Source: JBJGXI01 sp045635475 (GTDB lineage: Bacteria; Bacillota; Bacilli; Bacillales; Amphibacillaceae). From it: 40,808 nucleotides of DNA. Shown here one piece after another: positions 32,579-40,604 of the stretch. Position 1 is the first letter of the stretch. Every line of letters starts with the position of its first letter. The notes under the pieces were generated by a model. It was not told the DNA's origin. It did no database searches and saw nothing but the letters and a program-made list of their open reading frames with translations. The DNA is taken from NCBI RefSeq assembly GCF_045635475.1, contig NZ_JBJGXI010000049.1:1-40808 (forward strand). The letters are read 5' to 3'. The translations under genes were made by a program, and so were the position numbers.

Positions 32579-33406
32579 TCACGCTTTTTGTGAGACACGC
32601 ATCCCACTATTCACATGGTACCGTCCGATTGGGACAACCAGAGGAGAACCCGAAATGGGGTCTTCTATTACCGTGCAATCAAGTCCAAAAATGTCTTTTA
32701 TTAATGTACTTGTAATAACTTTTGATGGCTCGCCCTGTGCCACAAGTTTTCCATTATAAAGCGCATAAATATTGTCTGCATAACGTGCGGACAAATTAAT
32801 ATCATGAAGTACCATGACAATGGTTGTTCCGTGTTTTCGATTCAGGTCTGAGAGTAGATCGAGGATTTCGACCTGATAAGTAATATCTAAAAAAGTTGTT
32901 GGCTCATCTAGAAAAAGAATATCCGTTTGTTGTGCTAGTGCCATTGCGATCCAGACACGTTGTCTTTGACCACCTGAAAGCTCGTCAATGTCATGGTTGG
33001 CCAGTTCTGTAATATTCATAATTTCCATCGCTTCGGCAACTGCTTCATAATCTTCTTTTGTCCAACTACTAAACAGGCCTTGATGGGGAAACCTTCCGCG
33101 CCCTACTAAATCAGCAACAGATATTCCTTCCGGGACAATCGGGGATTGTGGTAGAAGCCCTATAGTTCTTGCTAATTGTTTTGGTGGAATTTTACTAATC
33201 GGTTTACCGTCAAGGGTAACTTTTCCGGATGTAGGTTTAATAAGCCTTGCCATTGTTTTAAGAAGCGTAGATTTCCCGCAAGCATTTGCGCCAATAATCA
33301 CGTTTATTTTATTACTAGGGACAGTTAAGCTAATGTCGTGGATTACCGTTTTATCATCATAGCCAGCTACGATATGTTCCGCTTGAAATATACGTTTCGG
33401 TTTCAT
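32579..33406 (-). CDS. Iron-siderophore ABC transporter ATPase (FecE/YusV-like)
   Basis: The 275-residue ATPase has Walker A GANACGKST (about 37-45), a Q-loop in LLPQSPIVPEG, the signature LSGGQRQRVWIAMAL, Walker B ILFLDEPTTFLD and the switch His in VLHDINLSARYAD. The family drives uptake of ferric siderophores. It is the last gene of a four-gene operon, starting directly after the second permease stop. Its siderophore specificity cannot be read from the sequence. Regulation by Fur is suggested by the box at 36691-36705. Confidence 0.92.
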   Translation of the reverse strand: MKPKRIFQAEHIVAGYDDKTVIHDISLTVPSNKINVIIGANACGKSTLLKTMARLIKPTSGKVTLDGKPISKIPPKQLARTIGLLPQSPIVPEGISVADLVGRGRFPHQGLFSSWTKEDYEAVAEAMEIMNITELANHDIDELSGGQRQRVWIAMALAQQTDILFLDEPTTFLDITYQVEILDLLSDLNRKHGTTIVMVLHDINLSARYADNIYALYNGKLVAQGEPSKVITSTLIKDIFGLDCTVIEDPISGSPLVVPIGRYHVNSGMRVSQKA

Positions 33407-34438
33407 TTACAATTCTCCCTTTCGATTCATTCGAATTAGCAAGTAGATCAGATAGGGGGCACCGATTATGCCTGTGATGATGCCGACAGGGTATCTGACG
33501 TCAAAAGCAAACTGTCCGATAAGATCTGACGCTAAAACTAAATTTGCGCCAACAAGACCTGCGGGAATGGCGTTTGAAAATCCAACGCCGACTAGTCTTT
33601 TCGCGATTGGTCCCGATAGGAAAGCTACAAAGGCAATTGGTCCTGTAACTGCTGTTGCCAATGCAATAATGAAGACAGCACTTAAAATAAGTGCAATTCT
33701 AGTTTTGTCGGTATTCACACCTAAAGAAATTGCTGATTGTTCTCCAAGTTCCAATATGCTTAGATGTTTGCCCAACATGATAATGATCGGTGCAAACACC
33801 AAAACCGCTATAACAAGAGATGGAAGTTCATCCATTTGCGAGCCATTCAGGCTACCGGTAAGCCATCTGAGCGCTGCCGGAATATCTTGTTGTTTTCCTA
33901 CTAGTAGAATATAAGATATTAAGGCGTTAAGCATAGCCTGTATACCGATACCGACTAAGATAATGCGACCGATCGAAAATGTCTTGCCTCTAGAAAATAG
34001 ATAGATGAATAGGACGGTTGCAAGCCCAGCAACCACCGAAGCAATCGAAACAATTGTATCACTTGTATGTAAAATAACGATGCAAAAAACAGCTGCCGCA
34101 CTTGATCCAGTTGTGATTCCAATTACATTCGGGTTGGCGAGCGGATTTCGCAACATCGTCTGGAACGTGTTTCCGCCAATGCCGAAAGCAAATCCTGCAA
34201 ATAGACCAGCTAGCATTCTTGGCAGACGGATGTTATTTACAGCAAAATCTACGCCTTTGATTTCTTCTCCTAAAAGCGTTCGGAGTACTTGGCCTATTGG
34301 ATAAATGGTGTTACCCAATATAAGCATCACGCAGCATAGTGCAATTAAAAGTGCCGAAAGTAAGCTAGTTACAAGTACCCAACGGCGACGTCTTTGGTTA
34401 ATTCCGTTTATTATAGTTTCAACAGATGAATTCTTCAT
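33407..34438 (-). CDS. Iron-siderophore ABC transporter permease 2 (FecCD family)
   Basis: The 343-residue membrane protein has about 9-10 helices and the FecCD motifs: RLPRMLAGLFAGFAFGIGGN, TMLRNPLANPNVIGITTGS, GWL-like LRWLTGSLNG and TGPIAFVAFLSGPIAKRLVG. It forms the channel with permease 1 for ferric siderophore import. Its ATG overlaps the preceding stop by four bases (ATGA). An extended polar N-terminus (1-18) precedes the first helix. Confidence 0.92.
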   Translation of the reverse strand: MKNSSVETIINGINQRRRRWVLVTSLLSALLIALCCVMLILGNTIYPIGQVLRTLLGEEIKGVDFAVNNIRLPRMLAGLFAGFAFGIGGNTFQTMLRNPLANPNVIGITTGSSAAAVFCIVILHTSDTIVSIASVVAGLATVLFIYLFSRGKTFSIGRIILVGIGIQAMLNALISYILLVGKQQDIPAALRWLTGSLNGSQMDELPSLVIAVLVFAPIIIMLGKHLSILELGEQSAISLGVNTDKTRIALILSAVFIIALATAVTGPIAFVAFLSGPIAKRLVGVGFSNAIPAGLVGANLVLASDLIGQFAFDVRYPVGIITGIIGAPYLIYLLIRMNRKGEL

Positions 34439-35472
34439 AATGAACGCACTTTCACTTTCCTAGCAAGTATGATTAGGATCGGGGCCCCTATAAATGCTGT
34501 CACAACACCAACCTCAAGCTCTCCTGGGCTGCCGAGAAGCCTTCCTGCTACATCTGAAATCGTTAAAATGATAGCTCCAGCAAAAGCTGACATCGGGATA
34601 ATATACCGATTATCAGGACCAAGAATAAGGCGTATAACATGCGTGGATAGTAAACCGATAAATCCAATTGGCCCTGCAAGTGCAGTAGCTGCACCACATA
34701 ATAAAACAGCTGCTAAAGCCGCTATAAATCTTAATACGCCTGTTCGAACACCAAGCCCTGTTGCAACCTCATCACCTAGTGCTAATGCATTGAGCGCTGC
34801 GGTAGAGATGATGCCTAATAAAATTCCGATAACTAGAAACGGGATAAACGTAGTAATTGTGCTCCAATTTGCCGATCCTACACTACCAACTTGCCAGAAC
34901 CTGAATTGGTCCATCACGTAGGAGCGTGGAATCATAATCGCAATAACAAGCGATGATAGGGCAGCGCTTGTCGCTGCGCCCGCTAAAACAAGCTTAAGAG
35001 GCGTAGCACCGCCACGCCCCATAGAGCCAATTCCGAAAACGAATACAGCAGTGATCATTGCACCAGCCAAAGCAAACCAAATATATTGATAGGCAGTGCT
35101 TATATTTAGAAATGCAATTCCACTAACAACAAACAAGGATGCACCTGTGTTTACACCGAGTATGCTAGGATCTGCAATCGGATTACGCGTGACCGCTTGC
35201 ATCAGTGCACCAGAAACACCAAGTGCAGCACCACAAAATAAACTGAAAACGGTTCTGGAAACACGTTTTCGTACTACGTTTGCTTCGTAAGAATCTATAT
35301 TACTATGAAACAATCCATCTATTAATTCATTAAATCTTATCGGCCTAGAGCCAAACACGAGAGATGCAATCACACTTAAGGCTAATAATATTAAACATAG
35401 CACAAGTACCGCGAAAAAGTGCCGCGGTACATGTGGTTTTTGAAAGTTTTTTGTATCTGCTGAACTATTCAT
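34435..35472 (-). CDS. Iron-siderophore ABC transporter permease 1 (FecCD family)
   Basis: The 345-residue membrane protein has about 9-10 helices. FecCD hallmarks are VSRTVFSLFCGAALGVSGAL, MQAVTRNPIADPSILGVNTG and AGPIGFIGLLSTHVIRLILG followed by RYIIPMSA. A cytoplasmic N-terminus of about 20 residues precedes helix 1. The gene overlaps the binding-protein gene by 8 bases and permease 2 by 4, so the operon is tightly coupled. It pairs with permease 2 as a heterodimeric channel, as in B. subtilis YfiZ-YfhA. Confidence 0.92.
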   Translation of the reverse strand: MNSSADTKNFQKPHVPRHFFAVLVLCLILLALSVIASLVFGSRPIRFNELIDGLFHSNIDSYEANVVRKRVSRTVFSLFCGAALGVSGALMQAVTRNPIADPSILGVNTGASLFVVSGIAFLNISTAYQYIWFALAGAMITAVFVFGIGSMGRGGATPLKLVLAGAATSAALSSLVIAIMIPRSYVMDQFRFWQVGSVGSANWSTITTFIPFLVIGILLGIISTAALNALALGDEVATGLGVRTGVLRFIAALAAVLLCGAATALAGPIGFIGLLSTHVIRLILGPDNRYIIPMSAFAGAIILTISDVAGRLLGSPGELEVGVVTAFIGAPILIILARKVKVRSL

Positions 35473-36568
35473 TTACCTTTTCAATAGCTCCTCCAATTAA
35501 TTCTAGATACTGATCAATCGTATATTCAATTGCAAGTGGATTCGGGTTTCCAGATGCTGCTAAAGGTGTGTTGTTTCCAATAAATACAACAGAACCTCTT
35601 TCGATCGCTGGAATTTTTCCAAGTAATGGATCTTGTTTCACTGCTTCGTATAAACTTTCATCACCATATCCAATCAGGATGTCAGCATCATTTAATACGT
35701 CAGCGTTTTCGGCACTTAACGACATGTAGAAGCTATCTGGATCTGTCATCTCGTTGACAAGACTTTCCGGGTATTCCATGCCAAGCTCAATTAGGAACGC
35801 TCCACGTGGATCGGCAGGTGTATAAATGGATATTTTAGATAAGTCATCTGCAGAGAAGTTTGCAAAAGCAACTTTTAATCCTTCCATTTCAGGATATTCA
35901 CTAGCTTTTTCCTGGATAAGACTCTCTGTATCTGCAATAAGTTGTTCGCCTTCAGATTTCATGCCCATACCTGTTGCATTTAACATGACTTGCTCACGCC
36001 ATGTGGTTACCCAGGGACCAGTTTTATAAGGGACAACTGGAGCAATTTCACTTAGTATATCATAGTCTTCTTGTGTGATCCCGGAGTATCCTGCAAGAAT
36101 GACATCTGGGTTTGAATCGGAAATAGCTTCAAAATCAAGGCCATCTGTATCTTGGTAAATGTTCGGTTCCTCTACACCAAGCTCATCGAGTTTTTCCTTT
36201 GTCCAAGGCAACAAACCACTGTCGTCCTGTACACCATAATTGGCTGCTGAGAATCCTACAGGAACAACACCAAGCGCAAGTGCAACATCGTGATTCGCCC
36301 ATTGTATAGTAGCAACACGTTCAGGTTTACTGTCAATTACTGTTTCGCCAAAAGCATGCTCGATTACGATTGGATATTCGGAAGCTTCTTCATTTGCAGC
36401 TGTATCTGTTTCGGTATTTTCTGTGTTTTCTTCTGTGTTAGCTGCATTATTCTCTTCTTCTGGTGTCGATGCTGAGTCTGCTTCTTCAGCCGCGCAACCA
36501 AATAATAGTAGTGTGCTAATAGCCATAATAACTAAAGCTGTAAATGAAATTTTACGTTTTGCGTTCAT
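35465..36568 (-). CDS. Iron-siderophore substrate-binding lipoprotein
   Basis: I choose ATG 36568 (367 residues) rather than 36580 because AAAGGATGG overlaps the earlier codon but is well spaced for the later one. The signal peptide ends in lipobox FGC (Cys25). A 45-residue Glu/Asn/Thr-rich linker follows, then a class III (FepB/FecB-like) binding domain. Typical segments are HAFGETVIDSKPERVATI, DFEAISDSNPDVILAGYSG and GPWVTTWREQVMLNATGMG. It would capture a ferric siderophore outside the membrane. It is the first gene of the operon and has a Fur-box-like site upstream. The ligand is not identified. Confidence 0.92.
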   Translation of the reverse strand: MNAKRKISFTALVIMAISTLLLFGCAAEEADSASTPEEENNAANTEENTENTETDTAANEEASEYPIVIEHAFGETVIDSKPERVATIQWANHDVALALGVVPVGFSAANYGVQDDSGLLPWTKEKLDELGVEEPNIYQDTDGLDFEAISDSNPDVILAGYSGITQEDYDILSEIAPVVPYKTGPWVTTWREQVMLNATGMGMKSEGEQLIADTESLIQEKASEYPEMEGLKVAFANFSADDLSKISIYTPADPRGAFLIELGMEYPESLVNEMTDPDSFYMSLSAENADVLNDADILIGYGDESLYEAVKQDPLLGKIPAIERGSVVFIGNNTPLAASGNPNPLAIEYTIDQYLELIGGAIEKVNE

Positions 36569-36876
36569 CTGTGTAACCATCCTTTTTTAAAAATATATTT
36601 ATGTAACTGCCTGTTCTGATTAATAAAAGCTTAATACATAGACGCTCATGATCGTGAACAGAAGTGAGATTTCAATTGGGTGTATCTAATTGAAAACGAT
36701 TCTCATTATCAATGATAGATTCTCATTGATAAATTGTCAATGAAAATTTTGAATAGTTGTCATTTGTTTTACCCAACTCACTTATGCCACTATGCACACC
36801 ACTTATAATTTTCGACGATTTACTAAGGTGGTGCGAAGGTAGAAAAACATGTATGGTGCTTATCAAAAGTCTTCTG
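36569..36876. other. Regulatory intergenic region before the siderophore operon
   Basis: This AT-rich region carries the Fur-like sites near 36691-36725 and no credible gene. An imperfect inverted repeat (CACCAC near 36797 with GGTGGTG near 36837-36843) lies after the reductase gene but lacks a T-run. I see nothing else of note. Confidence 0.5.
36691..36705. promoter_or_regulatory. Fur-box-like site before the siderophore operon
   Basis: TGAAAACGATTCTCA fits the Fur 7-1-7 consensus TGATAAT-N-ATTATCA at 12 of its 14 defined positions. The following bases (TTATCAATGATAGATTCTCA) hold overlapping partial copies. It lies about 125 bases before the binding-protein start, a fitting place for iron repression of siderophore uptake. 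Confidence 0.65.
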
Positions 36877-37926
36877 TTAATTTTCTAACTGCTTTACCAA
36901 TTCTTTGTTTTTCTCTTTAAAAAGTTCATTATGAGAGGAAACCATCGCATACTCGCCAGCATCTGGCTGAACAAATTGTTTAGCGCTGTTTACAGCATTA
37001 ATAGCATCTTGAAAAGCACCTGCAATTAGGCCAACTTTACCGTCATAAGTAAGAATATCGCCTGCTGCAAATAAGCCCTCCACAGAGGATTGCCCTTTTG
37101 AAGTGCATGCAATGTTGTAATCATTGACTCTTTTAATATCCAAGCTACAATTATTAAATAATTCAGCATCACGTTCATAACCATGGTTGATGATAACATC
37201 ATCGATAGGCAGGTTAATGATTTCACCTGTCTGGTCGTTCGTTAATTCTACACTTTCGATGGACGCTTGGTTATCATGTGCATTCAATTTGGTAATCGAT
37301 GTATTATAGAAGCACTTAGCCGAACTTTTATGCAGAAGTTCCACTTGTGCTTCATGACCTTTCAAGCCGTCTTTTCTATAAGTGAGATAAACTTGTTTGG
37401 CAAAAGGTAATAATTCAACAGCCCAATCAATTGCCGAATTACCTCCACCTGAAATAATCACCGTTTTATCTTTGTATTGATGTAAGGATTTAACGATGTA
37501 TTGTAAATTAGATGCCTCATATCGTTCAGCACCTTCCAATTTAAGCTTCTGTGGCTTCAAAATCCCTGCACCAATCGCGACAACAACTGTTTTGGAGTAG
37601 TGTTTCTGCCCTGATTCACCGTGTAACACGAAGGTTTTATCTTGATTTTGCTCGATTTTCACCACTTTTTCATTCAAAACAACAGTCGGATCGAATGTTA
37701 GTCCTTGTGTAGTTAGTTGATCTATAAGCTGTTGGCCTGTAACAGGAGTTAATCCGCCGATATCCCAAATCATTTTTTGAGGGTAGACATGTATTTTTCC
37801 GCCTAGTTTTGGCTGAAATTCAATGATTTTTGTTTTCATGGACCGAAGCCCACTATAAAAAGCAGAATATAATCCTGCAGGGCCGCTGCCGATAATGGTC
37901 ACATCATACAATTCATGATTCTCCAT
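36877..37926 (-). CDS. Ferredoxin/flavodoxin-NADP+ reductase, thioredoxin-reductase-like (YumC/YcgT type)
   Basis: The 349-residue flavoprotein has the FAD-binding motif GSGPAG (13-18), the NADPH-binding GGGNSA (about 160-165) and the second FAD motif VEGLFAAGDILTYDGKVGLI. It lacks the CxxC redox pair of thioredoxin reductase, which is typical of Bacillus YumC/YcgT enzymes that move electrons between NADPH and ferredoxin or flavodoxin. The Fur-like site at 38031-38045 suggests iron control as for ycgT of B. subtilis. It might supply electrons to free iron from siderophores. GGGGGATAATCAA precedes the ATG. A single-gene unit. Confidence 0.92.
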   Translation of the reverse strand: MENHELYDVTIIGSGPAGLYSAFYSGLRSMKTKIIEFQPKLGGKIHVYPQKMIWDIGGLTPVTGQQLIDQLTTQGLTFDPTVVLNEKVVKIEQNQDKTFVLHGESGQKHYSKTVVVAIGAGILKPQKLKLEGAERYEASNLQYIVKSLHQYKDKTVIISGGGNSAIDWAVELLPFAKQVYLTYRKDGLKGHEAQVELLHKSSAKCFYNTSITKLNAHDNQASIESVELTNDQTGEIINLPIDDVIINHGYERDAELFNNCSLDIKRVNDYNIACTSKGQSSVEGLFAAGDILTYDGKVGLIAGAFQDAINAVNSAKQFVQPDAGEYAMVSSHNELFKEKNKELVKQLEN

Positions 37927-38402
37927 TTGATTATCCCCCTTTTTCAGTTTTATATTGTTTGTGGAACTTTATGAGTACGAATATATGTCTTAGTACAATA
38001 AATTGTGGTGTTTTGTTGATAATTCGTAGTTGATAATGATTTTCAATATCAACAGTATCTTAACATAGAATAAAGATGATAACAATTGGAATTTTGAATT
38101 ATTAGAAATTTATGATGGTAAAATACAGGTGTGAAATCTTACTGGATATATGGAGGGTTTTGAAAGCGGTGGCGATGAATGTAAAGGGAAGGTTTAAGGG
38201 ATGCAGGAGGCTAAATTACTAAAGAAAAGTAATGACAATAGGGGATGTGATATTGTTATCATGCTTAATTCATTTATGCCTATTTTCATAAAACTGTTTT
38301 CCAGAGTCTCATGAGCCTAATGACAAATTAAAGCGTAAGTAAACAATGAAGACGCTCATTAAGTGTTAGTTAATGTATAATTAACAACAAGGGGGTAGGA
38401 AA
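37927..38402. other. Long intergenic region with Fur site and tiny open frames
   Basis: The left part is the promoter region of the reductase. The right part (about 38100-38400) holds two very short plus-strand frames. One has about 20 basic codons from TTG near 38160 behind GGAGGG. The other is a 19-codon hydrophobic frame near 38232-38291. Neither is convincing. TATAAT near 38383 probably belongs to the promoter of the next gene. Confidence 0.4.
38031..38045. promoter_or_regulatory. Fur box before the reductase gene
   Basis: TGATAATGATTTTCA matches the Fur 7-1-7 consensus at all but one defined position. It sits inside a larger dyad, GTTGATA ... TATCAAC (38030-38054). It is about 105 bases before the reductase start on the minus strand. 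Confidence 0.75.
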
Positions 38403-38666
38403 ATGTCAGACTCAAGATTAGACAGAATAGAAAGTATGATAACTCAATTAGTTTCAATGGTTGGGAACATTCAAAATCAACAACAAGATATAATCAGAAG
38501 ATTAGATAGGATGACTGAAACGCCAGATAATATAGAACAAAAACGCGAAACTCATCATAATGAGATTAACAAACACATGCAGGTACTTAAGGCAGATCAG
38601 GATTTCATCTGGGAAAAAGCTGCTCGAAACGAACGGGAGATTGCAAGGATAAAAAGTAAATTGTAA
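38403..38666 (+). CDS. Small coiled-coil protein of unknown function
   Basis: The 87-residue, highly charged product is predicted to be almost entirely helical, with heptad-like patterns in RLDRIESMITQLVSMVGNIQ and again toward the C-terminus (VLKADQDFIWEKAARNEREI). There is no signal peptide and no membrane segment. AAGGGGGTAGGAAA precedes the ATG and a TATAAT lies about 20 bases further up, so it is probably a monocistronic gene. Small coiled-coil proteins of this kind occur both in phage-related DNA and as chromosomal orphans. No family is recognised. Confidence 0.75.
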   Translation: MSDSRLDRIESMITQLVSMVGNIQNQQQDIIRRLDRMTETPDNIEQKRETHHNEINKHMQVLKADQDFIWEKAARNEREIARIKSKL

Positions 38667-38812
38667 AAAATCATTATTTTATTAGTCCCTCGGCTCACAT
38701 TGAAATGCATCTTAAATTAGACGTATCGCTATCACCTTCATATTAGTACAATCCCCTAATTTTTCTTATAACACCATTTAGCTAATGAAGAGCAAGATAT
38801 AGACTTACATTA

Positions 38813-38845
38813 AAAGGACAGTTGGGATTAACCTAACTGCCCTTT
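38813..38845. terminator. Candidate stem-loop terminator
   Basis: AAAGG-A-CAGTT (38813-38823) pairs with AACTG-C-CCTTT, with one mismatch, between the coiled-coil gene and the convergent small genes. Only weak T- and A-runs flank it, so it may serve both directions. Confidence 0.4.
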
Positions 38846-38917
38846 ACTAATTGTAAGAGATGTTTCGACAAAAGGATTATCTGGGATCCCTTGTCCGTTG
38901 TCTTCACAGGATCTACC

Positions 38918-39040
38918 TTACTTCTTTTCTTTCCCAGCGTCTTCTGCTAGCTTTTCGAATGTATCAACTTTCCCATGTGGATTTTGTGATTCTTTTCTGC
39001 CACGCCATTCTCGTTCTTGTTGTCGTTGTGATTTAGACAT
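38918..39040 (-). CDS. Very small basic protein, DUF6254-like
   Basis: The 40-residue frame runs from ATG 39040 to TAA 38918 and is preceded by AAAAGGAGCGTAAATC. The product MSKSQRQQEREWRGRKESQ continues with NPHGKVDTFEKLAEDAGKEK. It resembles a family of tiny Bacillus proteins (DUF6254) with the same Arg/Gln start and PHGKV motif. The function is unknown, possibly spore-associated. The family match is from memory. The frame and ribosome site are clear. Confidence 0.65.
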   Translation of the reverse strand: MSKSQRQQEREWRGRKESQNPHGKVDTFEKLAEDAGKEKK

Positions 39041-39060
39041 GATTTACGCTCCTTTTAAAA

Positions 39061-39228
39061 TTAATCAGTGCTTCGTAGTTCACGTTTTTTCTTCGCTTGT
39101 TCTTTGTGGACACGATTCGCAGCAGCACTGCCGCCAATCTCTTTAGAGAATTCTGAGTCTGTTTTAGCAGAATCAAACCCTTGCTTGTTTTTTTGCTGTG
39201 GGTCATTTTTCTTTGTGCGCTTTGCCAT
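39061..39228 (-). CDS. Very small hydrophilic protein, possibly spore-associated
   Basis: The 55-residue frame from ATG 39228 has GGAGGTTATCCC before it. The product begins MAKRTKKNDPQQKNKQGFDS, is rich in Lys, Gln and Ala, and contains EFSKEIGGSAAANR. It has no hydrophobic segment. Its composition and size recall minor small acid-soluble spore proteins and YfhD-like proteins, but no firm family is recognised. It lies 20 bases before the DUF6254-like gene on the same strand, so the two may be cotranscribed. Confidence 0.6.
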   Translation of the reverse strand: MAKRTKKNDPQQKNKQGFDSAKTDSEFSKEIGGSAAANRVHKEQAKKKRELRSTD

Positions 39229-39422
39229 GGGATAACCTCCTTTTTTTTGGGGGGAGTGGTTTGTGATTAATTTGCATTAAAAAGAGGTAGAATATACATG
39301 TTGAAAATGCTTATTTTTATTTCATTACACTATAGAACGAGGATCCATATTGTTATGGTGTATTAATGTCAGACACCCTAAAATTTTGAATATCACATGT
39401 TAACAAAGACCAAATAACGGCC

Positions 39423-39460
39423 AAAAAAAGAAGTTGAACCACAAATCCCGGTTCAACTTC
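39423..39460 (-). terminator. Terminator of the nuclease-like gene
   Basis: GAAGTTGAACC (39430-39440) and its complement GGTTCAACTTC (39450-39460) form an 11-base stem. On the minus strand a T-run (39429-39423) follows, closing the gene at 39477-40550. Confidence 0.85.
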
Positions 39461-39476
39461 TTCTCATCAGACTAGA

Positions 39477-40550
39477 TCAATTAGCAACCAAATCAAAGTT
39501 CTTTGCAACTTCTATCATTTTGTCTTTGTATTTCATTATTTCAGAAACCCTTTCTATGTTATATGTTGTTTTCTGGCTATCGTTGAATTGCACGTATTTC
39601 TTGGAATTATCCAGCCCCAGTCTGCAAACCCATTTACGGATGGAGTCGTCGAGTAGGATGTTGAAATAGCTCTTGTTGTCTCTGTAGAAGACGCGTTCTT
39701 CGTCAACTATATCAGACAAGATTAGCCTGGCAATTGTATATCCTTGAATTTCCTCTTCGGTTGTAATGATTCCCTTGCCAATTTCCTCTTCGTTAGACGG
39801 CTCTTTAGTCTCTTCTTCAGGCTCATGCTCAACAGTGGTTGATTTAAGTGCTGCGTTTAACTTTTCGCTAACTAATTCATTTAAAAATTGCTTCATCGAT
39901 TTCTTAATAATTGGGGTGAATTGGTCTAAGACATTTTTTGTTTTTCTGCCTTCGTAGACATTGTTCAGTATGAAGGTAATAAATTCTTCGGTGGGCTCAT
40001 CCCATACATCAGATAGGAAGGTCTTCACTTTATTTGTATATTTTAGGTCAGAAGCAGTGCTGAAGATATTCTCTAAGTCAAAACTATCTTTTTTGAATTT
40101 GGCCAGCTCGTTAATACTACTATCTTTTAAATCCAACAGATCAAATTCAAAGAATGGGAAACTGTCCATTTTATTTTGCTCTTCTAAGTCGGTGTAAAAT
40201 CTATATGTGATCCCGTTCGTTAAAATAGAAAATTTAGCGGAGGATGTACCAAAATATCGGAATAATTGCGAATCATGCTTATTTAACTTTTCACTAATTG
40301 CTTTCGCCTCAATCAAAATAACCGGTAATCCGTTTTCCATAATTGCGTAGTCGACCTTTTCACCTTTCTTAATACCGACATCGGCTATGTATTCCGGCGT
40401 AAATTCTTCTGGGTTAAATACGTCATACCCGAGGATTTGAAAAAAAGGCATAATTACACTTGTCTTGGTAGCCTCTTCCGTTGAGATATTCTCCTTAATC
40501 TTATGCACACGCTTTGATAATGAAGCAAGCTTTTCCTTGAACTCTGACAT
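39477..40550 (-). CDS. Stand-alone HsdR N-terminal-like nuclease domain protein
   Basis: The 357-residue product has an N-terminal domain (about 1-165) like the restriction nuclease part of type I enzyme subunit HsdR. It shows the PD-(D/E)XK pattern KVDYAIMENG with Asp67, and LIEAKA with Glu81 and Lys83. A helical region, a Glu-rich spacer (about 242-265) and a C-terminal domain (about 268-357) with EEEIQGYTIARLILSDIVD follow. No helicase, methylase or specificity gene is beside it. Such single proteins occur in many bacteria and phages, and their role (defence, DNA repair or other) is not settled. AGGAGG lies before the ATG and a terminator follows the gene. Confidence 0.85.
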   Translation of the reverse strand: MSEFKEKLASLSKRVHKIKENISTEEATKTSVIMPFFQILGYDVFNPEEFTPEYIADVGIKKGEKVDYAIMENGLPVILIEAKAISEKLNKHDSQLFRYFGTSSAKFSILTNGITYRFYTDLEEQNKMDSFPFFEFDLLDLKDSSINELAKFKKDSFDLENIFSTASDLKYTNKVKTFLSDVWDEPTEEFITFILNNVYEGRKTKNVLDQFTPIIKKSMKQFLNELVSEKLNAALKSTTVEHEPEEETKEPSNEEEIGKGIITTEEEIQGYTIARLILSDIVDEERVFYRDNKSYFNILLDDSIRKWVCRLGLDNSKKYVQFNDSQKTTYNIERVSEIMKYKDKMIEVAKNFDLVAN

Positions 40551-40573
40551 TACAATTCCTCCTAAAGTTTATT

Positions 40574-40604
40574 AAAAAACCACACAAAAAATAGTTGTGT
40601 GGTT
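40574..40604 (-). terminator. Terminator upstream of the nuclease-like gene
   Basis: AACCACACAA (40578-40587) pairs with TTGTGTGGTT (40595-40604). A T-run follows on the minus strand, so it would end transcription entering from the right of the window. It lies only 24 bases before the nuclease start codon, so it could also act as a leader attenuator. The remaining bases to 40808 show nothing recognisable. Confidence 0.6.

Noticed and set aside
34469..34921. 150-codon plus-strand open frame opposite a permease gene
   Set aside because: It is a shadow of the FecCD permease, rich in Pro, Ala and Ile as expected from reverse reading of membrane helices.
36691..36705. CcpA cre-like reading of TGAAAACGATTCTCA
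   Set aside because: The spacing fits the Fur 7-1-7 pattern better than the 14-base cre consensus, and the operon is for iron uptake.
36797..36843. Inverted repeat after the reductase gene as a terminator
   Set aside because: The arms are imperfect, the loop is over 25 bases and no T-run follows on either strand.
38232..38291. Hydrophobic 19-codon frame resembling a type I toxin or holin-like peptide
   Set aside because: There is no properly spaced ribosome site and no visible antitoxin RNA, and the match to the known peptides is poor.
39298..39366. 22-codon plus-strand frame behind AGAGGT
   Set aside because: The ribosome site is modest, the product is very short and no similar peptide comes to mind. 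Chance is likely in AT-rich DNA.
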